A stretch of DNA of 6,227 bases from Alphaproteobacteria bacterium (GTDB lineage: Bacteria; Pseudomonadota; Alphaproteobacteria; CBDBCS01; JAHZLG01), in assembly GCA_022599995.1 (NCBI GenBank), contig JAHZLG010000151.1, positions 1 to 6,227 on the forward strand. The letters are read 5' to 3'. Below, piece by piece: positions 4,568-6,227 of the stretch (the first letter of the stretch is position 1; the number at the start of each line of letters is the position of its first letter). The position numbers were made by a program, and so were the translations under genes. The notes beneath the pieces are model-generated. The model worked only from the letters and a program-made list of their open reading frames with translations. It was not told the DNA's origin and did no database searches.

Positions 4568-5992
4568 TTGTCTCAGTCATTTGATATTGTTGTTATCGGC
4601 GGTGGCCCCGGGGGCTATGTTGCCGCTATCCGTGGGGCCCAGCTTGGGTTTACCGTGGCGTGTGTCGAGAAACGCCCGACCCTCGGAGGCACCTGCCTCA
4701 ACGTGGGCTGTATTCCTTCCAAGGCGTTGCTCCACCTTTCCGAGCGGTTTGCCGCCCTTGGCAAGGAAAATGAAAAGATGGGCATTTTCGTGGACAACCC
4801 CCGCCTCGACATGACGAAGGTGCTTAAACACAAGAACGACATCGTGGCGCAGCTGACGAAGGGGATCGACTTTTTGTTCAAGAAAAACAAGGTCACCTCG
4901 TTTGCTGGGATGGGACGCATTCCAGCCGCAGGGGTTGTTGAAGTGCAGGCGGACGATGGCACCGTTCAGCAATTGCACGCGAAGCACATCGTGATTGCGA
5001 CCGGATCAGAGGTGGCGACTCTGCCGAACATTGCCGTCGATGAAGTCGATGTGGTGAGCTCCACCGGGGCACTCGACTTCGATGCGGTGCCCAAGCACTT
5101 GGTCGTGATTGGCGGCGGCGTGATTGGCCTTGAGCTCGGCATGGTGTGGCGTCGGCTAGGTGCCGAGGTCACAGTGGTCGAATTCGCCGATCAGATACTG
5201 CCCGGGCAAGAGGACATCATCACGAAAAAGATGGCGTCTTTTCTGAAGAAGCAAAAATACAAGGTGATGACAAAATCCGCCGTGACCGGTGTGACGAAAG
5301 CCGCGGATGGCAGTCTTTCGGTTGCGGTTGCTAGTCGCGATGACCCGGCGAAAACATCGGCCCTTCAAGCGGACAAAGTGCTGGTCGCGACGGGACGGCG
5401 TCCGGTAACGGCGGGGTTGGGTCTGGAGGCACTCGGCATTGCGACTGACAAGCGCGGGTTCATCGCCGTGGGCGGTGAAGGACGCATGCCCTTCGAAACC
5501 GCCGTGCCCGGTATTTATGCAATTGGCGACTGCGTCCCCGGTGCGATGCTGGCACACAAGGCCGAGGACGAAGGCGTGGCGTGTATGGAACTGCTCGCGG
5601 GGCAGCACCCGCATATTGACTACAATTGCATCCCTGCTGTGGTTTACACGAATCCTGAGATTGCCTCGGTTGGCATGACGACGCAAGCCTTGAAGGCAGC
5701 CGGCCGCGAGGTTGTGACGGGCGATTTTGCGATGAGTGGCAACTCCCGTGCGCGGGCGGTATCGGAAACCGAGGGACTGGTGCGGGTGATTGCCGACCGC
5801 CATACCGACCAATTGCTTGGAGTACACATCATGGGTGCCCACGCGGGCGAGATGATCCATGAAGCTGTCGCTGTCATGGAGTTCGGGGGATCGGCAGAGG
5901 ACATTGCACGGCTGTGTCATGCGCATCCTACGTTCTCTGAGGCGGTCAAAGAAGCTGCCCTTGCCCTTGATGGGCGGGCTATTCACGCCTGA
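4568..5992 (+). CDS. lpdA: Dihydrolipoamide dehydrogenase (E3 component of 2-oxoacid dehydrogenase complexes)
   Basis: A 474-aa flavoprotein of standard length that reoxidises dihydrolipoamide on E2 subunits and passes electrons through FAD to NAD+. Domains in order: FAD-binding GGGPGG (11-16); redox disulfide GGTCLNVGCIPSK with Cys43 and Cys48; ATGS (144-147); NAD-binding GGGVIG (182-187) with the acidic end of its second strand near Glu205; second FAD motif YAIGD (317-321); and the dimerisation domain ending in HAHPTFSE, with His453 and Glu458 as the active-site base pair. All key residues are present, so it should be active in the cytoplasm. The start is TTG at 4568, giving MSQSFDIVVIGGG, the usual N-terminus. 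No E1 or E2 gene adjoins it: the upstream gene is divergent and no gene follows before the window ends, so it appears to be transcribed alone. Which complex it serves cannot be told. Confidence 0.96.
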   Translation: MSQSFDIVVIGGGPGGYVAAIRGAQLGFTVACVEKRPTLGGTCLNVGCIPSKALLHLSERFAALGKENEKMGIFVDNPRLDMTKVLKHKNDIVAQLTKGIDFLFKKNKVTSFAGMGRIPAAGVVEVQADDGTVQQLHAKHIVIATGSEVATLPNIAVDEVDVVSSTGALDFDAVPKHLVVIGGGVIGLELGMVWRRLGAEVTVVEFADQILPGQEDIITKKMASFLKKQKYKVMTKSAVTGVTKAADGSLSVAVASRDDPAKTSALQADKVLVATGRRPVTAGLGLEALGIATDKRGFIAVGGEGRMPFETAVPGIYAIGDCVPGAMLAHKAEDEGVACMELLAGQHPHIDYNCIPAVVYTNPEIASVGMTTQALKAAGREVVTGDFAMSGNSRARAVSETEGLVRVIADRHTDQLLGVHIMGAHAGEMIHEAVAVMEFGGSAEDIARLCHAHPTFSEAVKEAALALDGRAIHA

Positions 5993-6113
5993 TCGGTGAG
6001 GGGCGGCGAGGCCTCTGCGACGCATCGATTGGACACTCCGGACATATGGTCTATGTGTGCCATGGAGGCTTTCTCCCACCTTCCTGTCCAGCCGCCGTTG
6101 GCCACCTCTTTTG
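5993..6113. other. Spacer after lpdA, no gene recognised
   Basis: It contains only minor palindromes: GAGGCCTC at 6008-6015 and a weak ACATA/TATGT hairpin (6042-6056). There is no GC stem followed by a T tract, so no convincing lpdA terminator is seen. Confidence 0.5.
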
Positions 6114-6227
6114 GCAGTCGTCACTTGTTGCTGTAGCAGTCGTCACTTGTTGCTGTAGCAGTCGTAACTTGCTTGCTGTAGCAGTCGTCACTTGTTGCTG
6201 TAGCAGTCGTCACTTGTTGCTGTAGCA
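6114..6227. repeat. 22-bp tandem repeat array running off the right edge
   Basis: The unit GCAGTCGTCACTTGTTGCTG plus TA is exact at 6114-6135, 6136-6157, 6181-6202 and 6203-6224. The third unit (6158-6180) is 23 bp, with a C-to-A change and one inserted base. A sixth copy starts at 6225 and is cut by the window end. Each unit junction carries the short dyad TGCT-GT-AGCA. A 22-bp unit cannot keep a reading frame, so the array is noncoding. Its full length and what lies beyond are unknown. Confidence 0.95.

Noticed and set aside
4272..4814. 180-codon plus-strand frame beginning in the 10-bp array
   Set aside because: It runs out of frame into lpdA, and its N-terminal part only translates the noncoding tandem repeat.
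5156..6124. 322-codon minus-strand open frame opposite lpdA
   Set aside because: It lies antisense to a highly conserved, intact gene, is rich in Arg and His as expected of a shadow frame, and shows no recognisable domain.
6114..6227. Possible CRISPR array
   Set aside because: The repeats abut directly with no variable spacers and the unit is only 22 bp.

Overview
The window looks like a moderately GC-rich chromosomal segment of a Gram-negative bacterium, most probably an alphaproteobacterium. I infer this from the phrasing of the PstS C-terminus and of the dihydrolipoamide dehydrogenase, plus two heptosyltransferase-like (GT9) glycosyltransferases that suggest an outer-membrane or surface glycan. 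No genus can be assigned from the sequence alone.

Layout: the left edge carries the 3' end of a phosphate-binding pstS gene (+, to 381). A 167-bp convergent spacer (382-548) follows. Next is a compact minus-strand operon, read from 4121 down to 549: a SRPBCC/START-fold protein, then GT9 protein 1 (426 aa), then GT9 protein 2 (617 aa). The genes overlap by 4 bp (ATGA) and about 17 bp, so translation is probably coupled. A 446-bp divergent spacer (4122-4567) holds a degenerate 10-bp tandem array and candidate promoters for both directions. It precedes a complete, standard dihydrolipoamide dehydrogenase gene (lpdA, +, 4568-5992) whose best start is TTG. After lpdA come about 120 bp with no recognisable feature, then a 22-bp tandem array that runs off the right edge.

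How the genes relate: pstS (phosphate uptake) and lpdA (E3 subunit of 2-oxoacid dehydrogenases) are housekeeping genes flanking the operon. The operon probably acts on a cell-surface glycan; acceptor and donor sugars cannot be read from the sequence, and the SRPBCC partner's ligand is unknown.

The most unusual property is the density of short tandem repeats. There are four in-frame arrays inside the two glycosyltransferases (units of 27, 27, 15 and 12 bp, all multiples of three), a 27-bp near-duplication just after the operon, a 10-bp array in the divergent spacer and a 22-bp array at the right edge. The intergenic units of 10 and 22 bp are not multiples of three. Both glycosyltransferases carry their low-complexity expansions mainly between or beside the two Rossmann-like domains. 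I see no RNA gene, transposase, CRISPR array or clear new defence or biosynthetic system.
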